This document shows positions 53,017 through 62,232 of a stretch of 64,000 nt of DNA, in pieces. Position 1 is the first letter of the stretch, and each line of letters begins with the position of its first letter. A program made the translations under genes and the position numbers. The DNA is taken from positions 62,001 through 126,000 of the forward strand of contig CAMDBT010000002.1 of assembly GCA_945889475.1 (NCBI GenBank), in the 5' to 3' direction. The notes under the pieces were generated by a model. The model was not told the origin of the DNA, did not search any database, and saw nothing but the letters and a program-made list of their open reading frames with translations. This stretch comes from Bifidobacterium breve. GTDB taxonomy: Bacteria; Actinomycetota; Thermoleophilia; Solirubrobacterales; Solirubrobacteraceae.

Positions 53017-53823
53017 TTATGCAGGGCCGCGACCGTTGACGGGGAGCAGCTCGCGTTCGCTGACGCCGCGCAGCACGTGGAGGTCGATTGCGCCTGGCGG
53101 GAAGATGTCAATCGAGTATTGAACCGCGTCGCCGTCGCCGACGTGAATTGTCTCCGTGATCTCCAGCGCTCCGGTTGTTCGGCTCACACCGAGCGCGCGG
53201 CCGACGTCATCATCTTGCTCTAGCAATCGAGGGCGGATGCCGGTGCGCGCGAAGGCGACAGGAACGCCAGCGTCGATCACGATGTCAAGCATCATCTGGC
53301 CGCCTTCAATCGCCTTCTGAAGCTTTTCGATCGAAGGCAGTGGCACCGACGGGTGAATCCAGTCGCGCATGTGCGCGGCGGGCGCTTCGTCGACCAGCAG
53401 TGTTCGCTCAATGCAGAGCGCGTCGGTGTTCTTGCGCAGGTTTAGTGCCTCGGCGACATACCCTGGCGCGCGTCGTTGTGCGATCGATACGTCGCGACCC
53501 TCAACGCTGTGGCCTTGGCGACGCGCAAGTGACGCGTAGGACTCAAGGATCTCGAGGCCCTCGCTGAATGCCGACGGTACGGCGACGCGGCCGACGTAGG
53601 TGCCGGAGCCTTGGCGACGGACGATCTCGCCATTGGCGGCGAGCCGTTCGAGCGCCAAGCGCAGCGTGCCGCGTGAGATCCCCAGCATCGCTGCGATCTC
53701 CTGCTCTGGGGGTAGCCGGTCGCCGGGGCGATGGTTGCCAGGCCCAAGCCACTCGCGCAGCGAGATCTCGGCGCTGTCGACGACCGAAACTCGTGGGGCA
53801 GTTCTTGGCGGCGAAGTCGCCAT
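53017..53823 (-). CDS. GntR-family regulator with UTRA domain (HutC subfamily)
   Basis: A 268-residue protein. The N-terminal winged helix is GDRLPPEQEIAAMLGISRGTLRLALERLAANGEIVRRQGSGTYV. From about residue 95 there is a UTRA/chorismate-lyase-like sensor (LNLRKNTDALCIERTLLVDEAPAAH; AVQYSIDIFPPG). The HutC subfamily binds GT-n-TA-n-TA-n-AC sites, and the sox promoter in this window holds a perfect one (60836-60846). It lies between fhs and the HMG-CoA-lyase-like gene, on the same strand. Confidence 0.92.
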   Translation of the reverse strand: MATSPPRTAPRVSVVDSAEISLREWLGPGNHRPGDRLPPEQEIAAMLGISRGTLRLALERLAANGEIVRRQGSGTYVGRVAVPSAFSEGLEILESYASLARRQGHSVEGRDVSIAQRRAPGYVAEALNLRKNTDALCIERTLLVDEAPAAHMRDWIHPSVPLPSIEKLQKAIEGGQMMLDIVIDAGVPVAFARTGIRPRLLEQDDDVGRALGVSRTTGALEITETIHVGDGDAVQYSIDIFPPGAIDLHVLRGVSERELLPVNGRGPA

Positions 53824-53926
53824 CAGGTGGCTGTTGCCACTCCGACTAAGCGGTCAAGAGAGACTCGGTCTGCGGCCACGCCCGTCAGCTTACCGGCGGC
53901 GCCCGCGGTCATCGCTGCGAGCCCGA

Positions 53927-55603
53927 TTAGAACAGTCCGATCGTGTTGCCATCGGCGTCAATATCGATCTCGAATGCGGCCGGAGTCTTGCCGAGCCCAG
54001 GCATCTGCATGATGTCGCCGCAGAGCGGCACGAGCCAGCCAGCGCCGGTGTAGGCGCGCATGTCGCGAACCGGCAGCGTGAAGCCTTTCGGCGCGCCAAG
54101 CTGAGTTGGGTCGTGGCTGAGCGAGAGCGGCGTCTTCGCCATGCAGATTGGCAGCTTGTCGAGCCCGGCGGCGGTGAACTGCTCAATCTTGCGCTCGGCG
54201 TCCAGGTAGTAGACGACGTCATCAGCACCGTAGGCCTTGGTCGCGATCGCGTGGATCTTCTCTTTAATCGTTGCGTCCTCGGGGTAGAGGAACTGGAAGT
54301 CGGACGGCTGGTCGGCGGCAGCGACAACTGCCTCAGCGAGCTTCGCAGCTCCGTCGCCGCCCTTCTCGAACGCCTCATTGAGTTCGGCCGCAAAGGCACC
54401 GCCTGCAAGCGCTAGCGAGCGAACCATCTCAACCTCTTCGTCGCTGTCGCCGGGGCGACGGTTTACCGCGACGACGCAGGGGAGACCAAACTCTTTGACG
54501 AGGCTGAGGTGGTGGTAGACATTCGACATCCCGTCCTCTATCGCCTTGCGATTGACTTCCGGCGAGTCGCTCTCTTGATCCATTCCGCCGTGGTGTTTGA
54601 TCGCGCGCACGGTGCACACGAGCACCACCGCGTCGGGTCGAAGCTCGCCGGCGCGGCAGACGATGTCCATGAACTTCTCCATCCCCATGTCGGAGCCGAA
54701 GCCGGATTCGGTTAGGACGTAGTCACCAAGCTTGAGCGCAATGCGATCGGCGATCACCGAGTTATTGCCGTGGGCGATGTTGGCGAACGGGCCAGCATGC
54801 ATCAGCGCCGCTTGGCCCTCGAGCGTTTGGATCAGGTTCGGCTTCAGCGCGTCCTTCAGCAGCACGGTCATCGCGCCGGCTGCCTGGAGGTCTTCGCCTG
54901 TGACCGCAGTGACGCCGTCGAACTGGTAGGCGGCGGTGATTTCACCGAGCCGTTTGCGGAGGTCTTGAAGGTCGCTGGCGACGGCCAGGATTGCCATCAC
55001 TTCTGACGCCGCGGTGATGTCGAAGCCGGTTTCACGGGGATAGCCGTTGGCGCGGCCGCCGAGGCCGATCGCGACCTCACGCAAGGCGCGGTCGTTCATG
55101 TCGAGTGCGCGCTTCCAGTTGATCCGCAGTGCGTCGATGCTGTGCGGGTTTCCGTGAAGGATTGATGCGTCGAGCAGTGCCGCGAGCAGGTTATTGGCGG
55201 CGCCGACGGCGTGGATGTCGCCGGTAAAGTGGAGGTTCAGATCCTCCATCGGGACGATCTGGGCGTAGCCGCCACCGGCGGCGCCACCTTTGATGCCGAA
55301 GACCGGCCCGAGCGATGGTTCGCGCAGGCAGAGCACCGGCTTCTTGCCGATTTTGCCCATTCCTTGGGTTAGCGAAACAGCGGTAGTCGTTTTGCCTTCG
55401 CCGGCCTTCGTCGGCGTCATCCCGGCAACGCAGATCAGCTTGCCGTCAGGGCGGTCCTTCAGGCGCTCGAGAACTGAGAGCTCGACCTTGCCTTTGAAGC
55501 GGCCGTACGGTTCGACTTCGTCAGCTTCAAGACCGAGCGTTGCACCGACCTCGTCGATCGGGATTAGCTCTGCCTCCTGGGCGATCTCAAGACTGCTCTT
55601 CAT
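53927..55603 (-). CDS. fhs: Formate--tetrahydrofolate ligase
   Basis: A 558-residue enzyme that makes 10-formyl-THF from formate, THF and ATP. The P-loop is TPTKAGEGKTTTAVSLTQG. LGPVFGIKGGAAGGGYAQIVP, DLNLHFTGDIHAVGAANNLL and GPFANIAHGNNSVIADRIAL are signature blocks, and TESGFGSDMGMEKFMDI closes the core. It follows soxB by 46 bases on the same strand and would manage one-carbon units released by sarcosine oxidation. A 7/8 match to the GntR operator lies in that gap. Confidence 0.96.
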   Translation of the reverse strand: MKSSLEIAQEAELIPIDEVGATLGLEADEVEPYGRFKGKVELSVLERLKDRPDGKLICVAGMTPTKAGEGKTTTAVSLTQGMGKIGKKPVLCLREPSLGPVFGIKGGAAGGGYAQIVPMEDLNLHFTGDIHAVGAANNLLAALLDASILHGNPHSIDALRINWKRALDMNDRALREVAIGLGGRANGYPRETGFDITAASEVMAILAVASDLQDLRKRLGEITAAYQFDGVTAVTGEDLQAAGAMTVLLKDALKPNLIQTLEGQAALMHAGPFANIAHGNNSVIADRIALKLGDYVLTESGFGSDMGMEKFMDIVCRAGELRPDAVVLVCTVRAIKHHGGMDQESDSPEVNRKAIEDGMSNVYHHLSLVKEFGLPCVVAVNRRPGDSDEEVEMVRSLALAGGAFAAELNEAFEKGGDGAAKLAEAVVAAADQPSDFQFLYPEDATIKEKIHAIATKAYGADDVVYYLDAERKIEQFTAAGLDKLPICMAKTPLSLSHDPTQLGAPKGFTLPVRDMRAYTGAGWLVPLCGDIMQMPGLGKTPAAFEIDIDADGNTIGLF

Positions 55604-55607
55604 GACT

Positions 55608-55613
55608 ACTCCT
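55608..55613 (-). promoter_or_regulatory. Shine-Dalgarno sequence of fhs
   Basis: AGGAGT on the minus strand lies 4 bases before the fhs ATG at 55603. Confidence 0.5.
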
Positions 55614-55619
55614 GTGCTT

Positions 55620-55630
55620 GTGTTTTAGAC
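55620..55630. promoter_or_regulatory. Second candidate GntR (HutC-type) operator, before fhs
   Basis: GTGTTTTAGAC fits GT-n-TA-n-TA-n-AC at 7 of 8 fixed bases. With its flank it shares TAGACAA with the perfect site at the sox promoter. It lies 16 bases upstream of the fhs start codon. Confidence 0.35.
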
Positions 55631-55649
55631 AACCGCTTCAACCTTGGCG

Positions 55650-56867
55650 CTAGTGCGAGACGGCCGCTGCGCCGAGCTCAGAGACCAGCTCGTCGGTGTA
55701 GAAGCGTTCTACTTCAAACGGCTTGATCAGCTCCGGCGTCTTGCCGGTCGCGATCAGCTCAGCCAACGTGACGCCGACGATCGGTGCTGCCTTGAATCCG
55801 TAGGTGCCCCAGCCGGTTGAGACTAGGAAGCCGTCAACCTCGGTCTTGCCAAGGATCGGCGAGTAGTCCGGACTAAGGTCGCAGAGCCCAGCCCAGCTGC
55901 GCAGCATTCGCGCACGCTCCAGCTGCGGGAACAGCTCCAGGGCGTGGCGCGTGGACTCCTGCAGGAAGTTGAGCGTGCCGTTCATCCGGTAGGTGGTCCA
56001 CGGTTCAATCTCAGAGCCGATCAGGAACTCGCCGCGGTCTGTCTGCGAGATGTAAACGTGCATCTGCGAGGAGACGATCACCTTGTCGAGGATCGGCTTG
56101 AGCGGCTCGGTAACGAACGCCTGCAGAATGTGGGTTGTGATCGGCAGTTCAAAACCGGCCATCTCGGAGAGGATCGACGACCAGCCAGCGGTCGCGGAGA
56201 GGACCGTGCCGCCGTTGACGCGCTGGTTGCCGTTTACGGTGACGCCGGTAACGCGGTCGCCGTCCTTGTGAATCGCGGTTACCTCGCTGTTGGGGTGGAT
56301 CTCAGCGCCACCGCGGTCGGCGCCGCGGGCGTAGCCCCAGACGACGGCGTCGTGACGGATGATCCCGCCTGGTGGGTGGTAGAGCGCTCCCATGATCGGG
56401 TACTCGGCGTCGTCGGTTACCTGCATCGCCGGCACCATCCGCTGAACCTCGTCGGCGTCAACTACAGAGGTGTTGATTCCGACGAGTCGGTTTACTTCGG
56501 CGCGCTCGTGCATCACGAACATTGCGCGGTCGGTGTGGCCGAGCGTCAGGTGGCCCTGCTGCGAGAACATCAGGTTGAACTGCAGGTCCTTGGAGAGGTT
56601 TTCATACAGCTTCACCGAGGCGTCGTAGAAGCGCGCCCCTTCGGGAGTCTTGTAGTTGGAACGCAGAATCGTCGTGTTGCGGCCCGACGCGCCGGCGCCG
56701 ATGTAGTTCTTCTCGAGGATGCAGATCTCCTTGATGCCGTGGTGCTTGGTCAGGTAGTAGGCCGTCGCGAGCCCGTGCGAGCCGCCGCCGATGATCACGA
56801 CCTCGTAGTTGTCCTTCAGTTTCGAAGGCGTGTGCCACATCTTGCTCTGGCGAAAAATGTCACGCAT
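55650..56867 (-). CDS. soxB: Sarcosine oxidase beta subunit (SoxB)
   Basis: A 405-residue flavoprotein of the D-amino-acid-oxidase fold: VVIIGGGSHGLATAYYL binds FAD, YIGAGASGRNTTILRSNY is the DAO signature, and IIRHDAVVWGYARGA holds the His that carries covalent FMN in the heterotetramer. It oxidises sarcosine to glycine in the complex with SoxA, SoxD and SoxG. The start at ATG 56867 (MRDIFRQSKMWHTP) is typical for SoxB. It overlaps the soxG tail by 8 bases. It is placed after soxG, unlike the classic order that starts with soxB. Confidence 0.95.
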   Translation of the reverse strand: MRDIFRQSKMWHTPSKLKDNYEVVIIGGGSHGLATAYYLTKHHGIKEICILEKNYIGAGASGRNTTILRSNYKTPEGARFYDASVKLYENLSKDLQFNLMFSQQGHLTLGHTDRAMFVMHERAEVNRLVGINTSVVDADEVQRMVPAMQVTDDAEYPIMGALYHPPGGIIRHDAVVWGYARGADRGGAEIHPNSEVTAIHKDGDRVTGVTVNGNQRVNGGTVLSATAGWSSILSEMAGFELPITTHILQAFVTEPLKPILDKVIVSSQMHVYISQTDRGEFLIGSEIEPWTTYRMNGTLNFLQESTRHALELFPQLERARMLRSWAGLCDLSPDYSPILGKTEVDGFLVSTGWGTYGFKAAPIVGVTLAELIATGKTPELIKPFEVERFYTDELVSELGAAAVSH

Positions 56868-57609
56868 TGGTCGCTCCCTCCACCGCGCCGCCCAAAGGCC
56901 CAAGCGCATCGATTCCGACCGCCCGTCCGCCTAGCTCTGCGGCGGCGTCGATCACTGACTCCCACATGTACTGGGCGCTCGCGGCGCCGAAGAGATGGAG
57001 GAAGCTGTCCGCCCCCTGGCGCAACAGCAACCCCGGCACGCGGCCGATAGAGCCGGGCAGGAAGCCGTGGAGCGGGAACTCCCGCGCACGCAGGTCGAGC
57101 GCCGTGATCCGGGCGAAGGTGTCCCGAGCCAGCGGTCCGCTGACGCTGAAGCTAGTTAGCGTGCTCGTCAGGTCGGTCACCGAGACGAGCTCGCTGCGGC
57201 TGGCCGCAGCGGCCTGCAGCCGCTCGCGCAGCGCTGCCGTGTCGGCTGGTGACGTGATCGCCAGTACGCGATCGGGCTTGACCGTGCACCACCAAGCGTC
57301 TGCTGCGAAGACCGCAATTCCAAGCTTCGCGGCGGTTCCGGCGACCTCGGTTGTGATTGCTTCGATCACGGCCGGGGCCGCGAGCAGCTCGGTGATACCG
57401 AGGCTCGAGAGCTCTGCGACGCCGACGCTCTCGGCGCAGGCCCTCTTCTCGGCGATCGTGTCGCCAAAGCTCGCGGCGACACGCCAGCCGTCGCGCTCTT
57501 CGATCTGAGCACCGGCCGCAACGAGTTCGGCTTCGATGTTGCTTTGCAGCAGCGGCGTGAACGCTCCCTGCGGCTGGGCGCGGTCAGCGGATAGGAATTC
57601 AAGGCTCAT
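56860..57609 (-). CDS. soxG: Sarcosine oxidase gamma subunit (SoxG)
   Basis: A 249-residue protein distantly related to the GCV_T fold. FSVSGPLARDTFARITALDLRAREF with GSIGRVPGLLLRQGADSFLHLFG is the SoxG pattern. It is a structural subunit of the tetramer near the flavin channel. Start and stop overlap its neighbours: 4 bases with soxA and 8 with soxB. Confidence 0.9.
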   Translation of the reverse strand: MSLEFLSADRAQPQGAFTPLLQSNIEAELVAAGAQIEERDGWRVAASFGDTIAEKRACAESVGVAELSSLGITELLAAPAVIEAITTEVAGTAAKLGIAVFAADAWWCTVKPDRVLAITSPADTAALRERLQAAAASRSELVSVTDLTSTLTSFSVSGPLARDTFARITALDLRAREFPLHGFLPGSIGRVPGLLLRQGADSFLHLFGAASAQYMWESVIDAAAELGGRAVGIDALGPLGGAVEGATNA

Positions 57610-60476
57610 GAACGAAGGCGCTCCTGGTCGGGGTCGTAAAAGGCGCCGTGGACGATCGTCGCCGTTTGGCTCTTAGCGCCGTACTTGATCTGCAGCGAGC
57701 CACCGTCCTGGCCGTGGTCGGCTGGAACCCAGGCGAGCCCGATTGACTGGCCGAGCAGCTCTGAGTAGCGGGCCGAGGTGACGCGCCCTGCGGGCTGGCC
57801 GTCAATGACGATCGCGGAGCCCTCGATCGGCACATCGTCGCCGTCGATCTTGAAGCCAACCAGGGTGTTGACCATGCCGCGCTCGTTGGCGCGCTCCAAG
57901 GCCCACTTGCCCATGAAGTCCTCTTCCTTGTCGAGCTTGACGATCCAACCCATCTGGCTTTCGTAGGCGTTCGACTCGGAGTCGGTGTCCTGACCGACGA
58001 TGATGTGTGCCTTCTCGAGGCGGAGGATCCGTTGCGGCTCAAGGCCAAACGGCTTGATCCCGTACTCGGCGCCGGCTTCCAAGATCTGGTCCCAGAGGTA
58101 CTGGCCGCAGGCCGCCGGGTAGTGGATCTCGTAGCCGAGTTCGCCGACGAAGCCGATCCGCATTGCCAGGCATTGAACTCCTGCGATCTGGATCTGATGG
58201 CCATCGAGGTAGCCGAAGCCTTCGTTGCTGAGCTCGGCGTCGGTCAGCTTGCCGAGTAGGTCGCGTGCCTTCGGGCCGGCGACGTTGATCGCGCAGAGGC
58301 CTTGAGTCACGTCGGTCACGTGAACGTCCATCTCCCAGGCCGCCAGCCACCAGGTGAACCAGCGCTCAACGGCGTCGGCGCCGGAGGAGGTCGTCGTCAC
58401 GAGGAAGCTCTCTTCGGAGACGCGGCAGACCGTTCCGTCGTCGGTGATGCGGCCGGCGTCGTTGCCGAGCACGCCGTACCGGATACGGCCTACCTTCAGA
58501 TCGCTGAGGCGATTGGTGTACATCCGGTCCAGGAACTGGCCGGCCTCAGGGCCACCGACGATCATCTTGCCGAGCGTTGAGACGTCGATCATGCCGACGG
58601 CGTTGTGAACCGCTGCGGCTTCGGCCCTCACGTCGCCGTAGTCGTATGCGCGTCGCCAATCGCCGGCCCACTTGACGTGCGCGTTCAGCTCGCGCTGACG
58701 GGCGTGAATCGCCGAGCGCTTGGCCGGCGTGAACGGGCGTCCAGCCCAGGCGCCAAGCGGCACGCTCGACCACGGCGGGCGGGCGGTCGTGATCCCAGTC
58801 TCGTCGATGCTGAGGCCTGTCTGCTCGGCGACCATTCTGACGCTCGGCAGCTGCGAGACCCGACCCTGCGAAGGGCCCATCGTGACCGTCGTGTAGCGCT
58901 TGCTGAGTTCAATCGAGTCGTAGCCCTCCTCGATTGCGTACTTCATGTCCTTGGTCGTTACGTCTTCGTCGAGGTCGAGGAAGGCCTTCCCCTTCGAGCC
59001 CGCGGTCCGTTGGTAGGCGGGGGAGGGGGCGGACGGGGAGGGGGCGGGCAGGGCATCGAGCGCCGCCGCCGCAGCGCTGGCAGCCGACCCGTCGCCGAAC
59101 TCGCATTCCTGCGCTGCGCGTGCTCCCGCCAGCGTGCCGCTCAGCGCGGCCGCATCGAGCTCTTCTTTGCCGGCGACGGCGCCTGCAGGGTGAATTCCGG
59201 GCGGTGGATCTTCCGGCAGGAAGCAGTTGGTCTGAGAGTTGAACTTAGCCTTCGCGCCAGCCTGGAGCATCAGCGACGAGGCCGGGACGGTGCCGCCGGA
59301 GACGACTAGGAGATCGCAGTCAAAGCGCTCTTCAGTACCGGCCTTGGCGACGCCCTTGGCGTCAATCTCGGCGAGCGTGCAGCCTTTGATGTGCTTGTTT
59401 CCGGTCGCTTCGACGACCGTCATGCCGCGCAACAGCTGGATCCCCGCGCTCTCGATCGCCGCAGTCAGCTCGTTCGAGCGGTTCACCATCAGGTCGGCCA
59501 CAGCGACGACGTTCACGCCGACGGCATGCAGCGCAAGCGCAGCCTCGAGGCCGCGATCACCGGTTGTCGCGACGACGGCGTCGTCGCCGGGCTTGAGCGC
59601 GTAGAGCGCCGCCAGTTTGAGCGCGCCGGTTGAAAGCATCACGCCCGGTAGGTCGTTGTTAGGGAAAACCAATGGCTGCTCAATCGAGCCGGTTGCCGCT
59701 ACGTGGCGCTGGGCGCGAATCTGGTGCAGCGTGCTGCCCTGCCATACCGGCACCATGCCGTCGAAGTAACCGAGCGCAGGAGCGGAGCTCATGATCTCAA
59801 CGCCCGCAGCTTTCGCCTCGTCGGCCAACGCCCGCGCCTGTTCGTGCTTGCCTTGCCAGAGCAGCTGGCCGCCCGGCTCGATGTCTTCATCGACGAGAAC
59901 CACGTCGGCGCCTTCGCGCGCGGCCGCGATCGCAGCGCTGAGGCCGGCGATCCCGCCGCCGATCACGAGCACGTCGCAGTGGCGGCGACGGTAGTCGGTA
60001 CGCCACTCGCGGTGCGCCTGGCTCTTCTTCAGCACGCCAAGACCTGCGGCGTTGCGGAGCACCTTCTCGTAGAGTGGCCAAGCGCTGCGCGGCCAGATGA
60101 AGGTCTTGTAGTAGAAGCCAGCCGGCATGAATGGCCCGCCGAAGATGTCAGAGGCGCGCATCACGTCGAAGTTCAGTGACGGCCAAGCGTTCATGTGCTT
60201 GATCTCCGTCCCCTCTTGAGCGCGCTCGGTGGTGGCACGAATGCCGGGCCACTCGCCGTCTTGAACCAAGCTGTTGGCGGTCCAGCCGGAGGCGCTGACG
60301 ATGCCACGCGGGCGGTGGTACTTGAACGAGCGGGAGAAGATCCGCTGGCCCTGTGCGTAGAGCGCCGAAGCGATCGTGTCGCCTTCGAAACCGCTGACAG
60401 TCTTGCCGTCGAACTTGAACTTGAGCTTCTTCGAGCGGTCGATTCGCTCGGCGGGTTGTGGATCGAGGCGGCTCAT
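57606..60476 (-). CDS. soxA: Sarcosine oxidase alpha subunit (SoxA)
   Basis: A 956-residue protein. Residues 15-75 form a 2Fe-2S-like N-domain that lacks the cluster (KLKFKFDGKTVSGFEGDTIASALYAQG). CDVLVIGGGIAGLSAAIAAAREGADVVLV near residue 170 binds NAD+. The C-terminal half is the THF-binding aminomethyltransferase domain (IDVSTLGKMIVGGPEAGQFLDRM; RIGFVGELGYEIHYP). A Pro/Ser/Ala-rich linker lies near residue 475. It receives the methylene group of oxidised sarcosine onto THF. Confidence 0.95.
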   Translation of the reverse strand: MSRLDPQPAERIDRSKKLKFKFDGKTVSGFEGDTIASALYAQGQRIFSRSFKYHRPRGIVSASGWTANSLVQDGEWPGIRATTERAQEGTEIKHMNAWPSLNFDVMRASDIFGGPFMPAGFYYKTFIWPRSAWPLYEKVLRNAAGLGVLKKSQAHREWRTDYRRRHCDVLVIGGGIAGLSAAIAAAREGADVVLVDEDIEPGGQLLWQGKHEQARALADEAKAAGVEIMSSAPALGYFDGMVPVWQGSTLHQIRAQRHVAATGSIEQPLVFPNNDLPGVMLSTGALKLAALYALKPGDDAVVATTGDRGLEAALALHAVGVNVVAVADLMVNRSNELTAAIESAGIQLLRGMTVVEATGNKHIKGCTLAEIDAKGVAKAGTEERFDCDLLVVSGGTVPASSLMLQAGAKAKFNSQTNCFLPEDPPPGIHPAGAVAGKEELDAAALSGTLAGARAAQECEFGDGSAASAAAAALDALPAPSPSAPSPAYQRTAGSKGKAFLDLDEDVTTKDMKYAIEEGYDSIELSKRYTTVTMGPSQGRVSQLPSVRMVAEQTGLSIDETGITTARPPWSSVPLGAWAGRPFTPAKRSAIHARQRELNAHVKWAGDWRRAYDYGDVRAEAAAVHNAVGMIDVSTLGKMIVGGPEAGQFLDRMYTNRLSDLKVGRIRYGVLGNDAGRITDDGTVCRVSEESFLVTTTSSGADAVERWFTWWLAAWEMDVHVTDVTQGLCAINVAGPKARDLLGKLTDAELSNEGFGYLDGHQIQIAGVQCLAMRIGFVGELGYEIHYPAACGQYLWDQILEAGAEYGIKPFGLEPQRILRLEKAHIIVGQDTDSESNAYESQMGWIVKLDKEEDFMGKWALERANERGMVNTLVGFKIDGDDVPIEGSAIVIDGQPAGRVTSARYSELLGQSIGLAWVPADHGQDGGSLQIKYGAKSQTATIVHGAFYDPDQERLRS

Positions 60477-60800
60477 TTAGCGCAGCTCCTCGCCGCCGGC
60501 GGCGCGAGCCTCGGCGACAGGGGATACCGGTGCCTGCGTGGCGTCGGTGATCTCCGGAACGGCGGTCCAGAGGACTTCGTTTGTTGAGGTGTTGCGCTCG
60601 GCCTGGAACCAGGTCCGGCAGCCGGCGCGGTGCCACCACCATTCGCGCTGAACGCCGTCGGTGTTGGCACGGAAGTAGTTGTAGGCGTTCAGTTCACGCT
60701 CACCGGGGCGGCTCTGGGGGCGCACAACAATCTCTCCGCCGAAGGCAAAGTCGGTCACTTCACGGGTACCGCAGATGGGGCAGTTCAACAGGAACGACAT
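60477..60800 (-). CDS. soxD: Sarcosine oxidase delta subunit (SoxD)
   Basis: A 107-residue zinc-binding subunit: NCPICGTREVTDFAFGGE supplies two Cys, and WWWHRAGCRTWFQAERNT supplies the His and third Cys. The start at ATG 60800 (MSFLLNCPICG) is normal; the track start at 60848 lies upstream of the family N-terminus. It is the first gene of the sox operon and lies 36 bases downstream of a perfect HutC-type operator. Confidence 0.93.
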   Translation of the reverse strand: MSFLLNCPICGTREVTDFAFGGEIVVRPQSRPGERELNAYNYFRANTDGVQREWWWHRAGCRTWFQAERNTSTNEVLWTAVPEITDATQAPVSPVAEARAAGGEELR

Positions 60801-60834
60801 TCCACTCGCAATCGGTTGCTGATCTCCGTCGCTG

Positions 60835-60862
60835 CGTATACTAGACAAATAGGTACAGTAAA
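60835..60862 (-). promoter_or_regulatory. Candidate sox promoter
   Basis: On the minus strand TTTACT and TATACG are separated by 16 bases, a weak sigma-70-type pair that would start transcription about 25 bases before soxD. The -10 overlaps the operator at 60836-60846, the expected place for a repressor. Confidence 0.4.
60836..60846. promoter_or_regulatory. Candidate GntR/HutC operator in the sox promoter
   Basis: GTATACTAGAC (GTCTAGTATAC on the minus strand) matches the HutC-subfamily consensus GT-n-TA-n-TA-n-AC at all eight fixed positions. It overlaps the putative -10 of the sox operon. Confidence 0.55.
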
Positions 60863-60908
60863 TGCAAGCGGCCGACTCAGGTTGTTAGCCGACGTTGCGA
60901 GGAAGCGT

Positions 60909-62153
60909 TCAGTTAGCGGCCTCGGTCTCGCCCGACTGAGGGCTGTCCAGAAGGCCAAGTCGCCGAGCAAGCCACGGTGCCGGCATCGCCTGAATCGCCA
61001 GCGTAACGATGATCGCGAGCGCTACCACGGCTCCGTAGATCTCGATGTCAGGAACTCCGAGGCCAGCGAGCACGCCAACTAGGGCAGCCGGCACGACGCC
61101 GGTTTCGCGACTCCAACTCATGAACGTGAGCTCCGAACGTTGCCACCGTGCGCGCCGGTCGGGAAGCGCGCAGACGATCACGACCAACGGCCGGGCGATC
61201 AGCATCAGCACGAGAATCGTCGCGAGCGCGGGCAGCCAGTACTCGGCAATCGCTGAGAAAGGGAGATTGATGCCAAGGATCAAAAAGACCAAGAGCGTCA
61301 CTATCTCAGCGACATGGCGCGCGAAATCTTTCAGCTCGCGTTCATGAACGCTGTGCATACTCAGCTTCAGAAGTCTCATGTTGCCGACAATGATCCCAGC
61401 CACGAATGCGCCCAGGTAGCCGCTGCCATCCGTGGAATCAAGCGAGAAATAACCGATCGTCACGACCATCGCCATCGCTATCGCCGAGGATTCGCTCCAG
61501 ATGCCAGCGCGATGGCTTGAAATCGTCGCCGCCAGAAGGATGCCAGCAACGAGACCGATGCCGACGCTGATCAACATGGCAACCACGAAATCGGCGGCCA
61601 GAGAGGGACCGACACCGGCCCCGGAGGATGAAACCACAGCGCCAGCCAGCGCGAGGGCAAGCACCGCGCCGACGGGGTCGTTGAATCCCGACTCAGCGAT
61701 CAGCGTGTGGCCGACCTTCGGACGTAGTCCTGAGCCGCTGAACAAGCCGACGAGGATTGCGGGGTCGGTGGGCGAGAGCACGGCGCCGAGCAGCAGAGCC
61801 TCGGTCCACCCCATCTCGAGCGCGTAGTGAGCCGGGACTGCGACAACGGCAGCTGTAAGCAAGATGCCGACGACCGATAGCAGCGCCAGGCTCGTCGCTA
61901 CCGAACGTAAGACCTTGAGCGAGAGGTTGAGCCCCCCGTAGAACAGAATCGCTGAAACGCCCAGCGTAAAAGTCAGCTGAGCGCCGAGCGAATCGAGCGG
62001 AACGTCAACCAGATTGCCCAGCGACGGTCCGATCGCAGCGCCGACCGCGACTAGGATCAGCATCTCCGGCACGCGCAGGAGCGTGGCGACCAAGCGAGCG
62101 AGCAGGCCGGCAGCGAGCAGCAACCCGAGCGTGAGGATTACCTCTGCGGTCAC
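60909..62153 (-). CDS. Cation/proton antiporter (CPA family)
   Basis: A 414-residue multi-pass protein. The ion site PTDPAILVGLFSGSGLRPKVGHTLIAESGFNDPVGAVLALALAG is that of the Na+(K+)/H+ exchanger fold, with Asp/Asn residues in crossing helices (FNDP). EVILTLGLLLAAGLLARLVATLL begins the first helix. It exchanges cations for protons; whether Na+ or K+ is open. No RCK domain is attached. The GTG start has no clear Shine-Dalgarno sequence or TANNNT. Confidence 0.88.
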   Translation of the reverse strand: MTAEVILTLGLLLAAGLLARLVATLLRVPEMLILVAVGAAIGPSLGNLVDVPLDSLGAQLTFTLGVSAILFYGGLNLSLKVLRSVATSLALLSVVGILLTAAVVAVPAHYALEMGWTEALLLGAVLSPTDPAILVGLFSGSGLRPKVGHTLIAESGFNDPVGAVLALALAGAVVSSSGAGVGPSLAADFVVAMLISVGIGLVAGILLAATISSHRAGIWSESSAIAMAMVVTIGYFSLDSTDGSGYLGAFVAGIIVGNMRLLKLSMHSVHERELKDFARHVAEIVTLLVFLILGINLPFSAIAEYWLPALATILVLMLIARPLVVIVCALPDRRARWQRSELTFMSWSRETGVVPAALVGVLAGLGVPDIEIYGAVVALAIIVTLAIQAMPAPWLARRLGLLDSPQSGETEAAN

Positions 62154-62232
62154 GGCCTAGGCTTTTTATCCAGTCGACCCATCGGTGTCGCGCAGTATGC
62201 CAGCTAGCAGTCGCCGCTTTGGAGGCAGTCGG

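Noticed and set aside
55944-57050. 368-residue plus-strand ORF
   Set aside because: It runs antisense to soxB and the soxG end, which are both certain. GC-rich third positions commonly create such shadows; it shows no domain of its own.
58605-59309. 234-residue plus-strand ORF
   Set aside because: It is antisense to soxA with strong Arg/Gly bias typical of a shadow frame.
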